NCBI GenBank assembly: GCA_013336035.1
Contig: JAAXUL010000135.1
Location: 1 to 12,433, forward strand
Reading direction: 5' to 3'
Source of the DNA: Chloroflexales bacterium
GTDB lineage: Bacteria; Chloroflexota; Chloroflexia; Chloroflexales; Chloroflexaceae
DNA length: 12,433 nucleotides
The first letter of the stretch is position 1. Every line of letters starts with the position of its first letter. The position numbers and the translations under genes were made by a program. Of the stretch, positions 11,940 through 12,433 are shown piece after piece. Under the pieces are notes generated by a model. It did no database searches. It had not been told where the DNA came from and worked only from the letters and a program-made list of their open reading frames with translations.

Positions 11940-12433
11940 CTACCCGTCCATATCTCCGGCGGCCCGCCGCCTGGCCCGCTCTTTGGCGGCGCGCAGGCGC
12001 TCGAGCGGGTCGTCGTCGGGGGCGGTGGGCGGCGGCGGGGGCGACGGGCTGTGGGGCTGAGCTGGCGCGTCAGGCGACTGCCCGGCCGGGGGCTCCTGGC
12101 CGCTGATGCGGGCGCCGGCCCGCCGCTTGGCGCCCTGGAGGCGCTCGAGGGTCGGGTCGGCCGGGGCGACGGGGGCGGGGCGGCTCGCGCGCGCGGCGGC
12201 CCAGGCCCGCGCGGCCCCGAAGTCGCTGCGGCGCAGCATCAGGCGCCGCAGGGCGATGTCGAGCGGCAGCAGGCACAGGGCCAGCAGCAGCAGGGGCAGC
12301 CCGACCTCCTCGGCCCGTGTCACCTTGCTGTCCACGGGCCGGAAGGCGTCGGCGGCCGCCGACAGGCGCGCGCCCGCCGCCAGGGCGGCCAGCTCGTCGA
12401 GCAGCGCGGGGTCAGACTGGGCGCCCCGGTACT
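11940..12433 (-). CDS. C-terminal part of a membrane protein, probably VWA/BatA-like, 5' partial
   Basis: The frame is open to the window edge (first whole codon at 12431), so only the last 163 residues are seen. DPALLDELAALAAGARLSAAADAFRPV (about 7-33) resembles the end of the extracytoplasmic region of large von Willebrand factor A/glutamine-amidotransferase-like membrane proteins of Chloroflexota. A single membrane helix follows (VGLPLLLLALCLLPLDIALRR, 43-63) with a basic cytoplasmic flank. The remaining 100 residues are a Pro/Ala-rich tail with two copies of a charged helix, LERLQGAKRRA (95-105) and LERLRAAKERA (143-153), split by a polyproline stretch. A GTG at 12335 is possible, but the upstream residues fit the family. 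The VWA assignment rests on a short segment; a generic single-pass protein is the alternative. Confidence 0.6.
   Translation of the reverse strand, partial: YRGAQSDPALLDELAALAAGARLSAAADAFRPVDSKVTRAEEVGLPLLLLALCLLPLDIALRRLMLRRSDFGAARAWAAARASRPAPVAPADPTLERLQGAKRRAGARISGQEPPAGQSPDAPAQPHSPSPPPPPTAPDDDPLERLRAAKERARRRAAGDMDG

Overview
This window is about 70% G+C, with codon use rich in GCC, CTG, GAG and ATC. It looks like chromosome from a filamentous member of the Chloroflexota (Roseiflexus/Kouleothrix-like). The pointers are secreted proteins with Pro-Thr-Pro linkers, a protease ending in a YLPMVVR-type tail, stacked pre-peptidase C-terminal (PPC) domains, GAF/PAS histidine kinases and extended -10 (TGCTATAAT) promoters. 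The taxonomy is inference: there is no rRNA or other marker here.

Plus strand, 1-5534. The window opens inside a soluble GAF-GAF-PAS sensor histidine kinase (1-1827, 5' end missing). After a promoter and a 100-base leader comes a long-chain acyl-CoA synthetase (1959-3683). A second promoter with the same TGCTATAAT box precedes smpB (3771-4247), the tmRNA partner in ribosome rescue. The smpB leader carries a hairpin followed by a T-rich stretch that looks like an attenuator. Three bases after smpB starts an EntS-like MFS exporter (4251-5534), probably translated by coupling. Its central loop carries a short repetitive insert.

Convergent junction, 5535-5714. This 180-base gap holds a bulged hairpin just after the exporter and a 34-bp near-perfect palindrome of the repetitive-extragenic type.

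Minus strand, 5715-12433. A probable two-gene unit is read right to left: a lipoprotein (11189-11677) that resembles emfourin, the protein inhibitor of M4 metallopeptidases, and then a giant secreted thermolysin-type M4 metallopeptidase of 1795 residues (5715-11102). The protease has an FTP/PepSY-type propeptide, a complete HEWTH...E...H active site, eight tandem PPC domains, a cohesin-like and an IPT-like beta domain, and a Chloroflexota-type C-terminal tail. The unit has a sigma70-like promoter (TTAACA-17-TATACT) with a perfect inverted repeat abutting its -35 box, and an intercistronic hairpin. Upstream, the window ends in the C-terminal part of a membrane protein (11940-12433, 5' end missing), likely of the von Willebrand A / BatA type, with a terminator-like hairpin behind it.

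The most interesting item is the protease-inhibitor pair. The inhibitor appears to be membrane-anchored and expressed first, whereas known emfourin is a small non-lipidated protein encoded next to protealysin. This would let the cell protect its surface from a large secreted protease.
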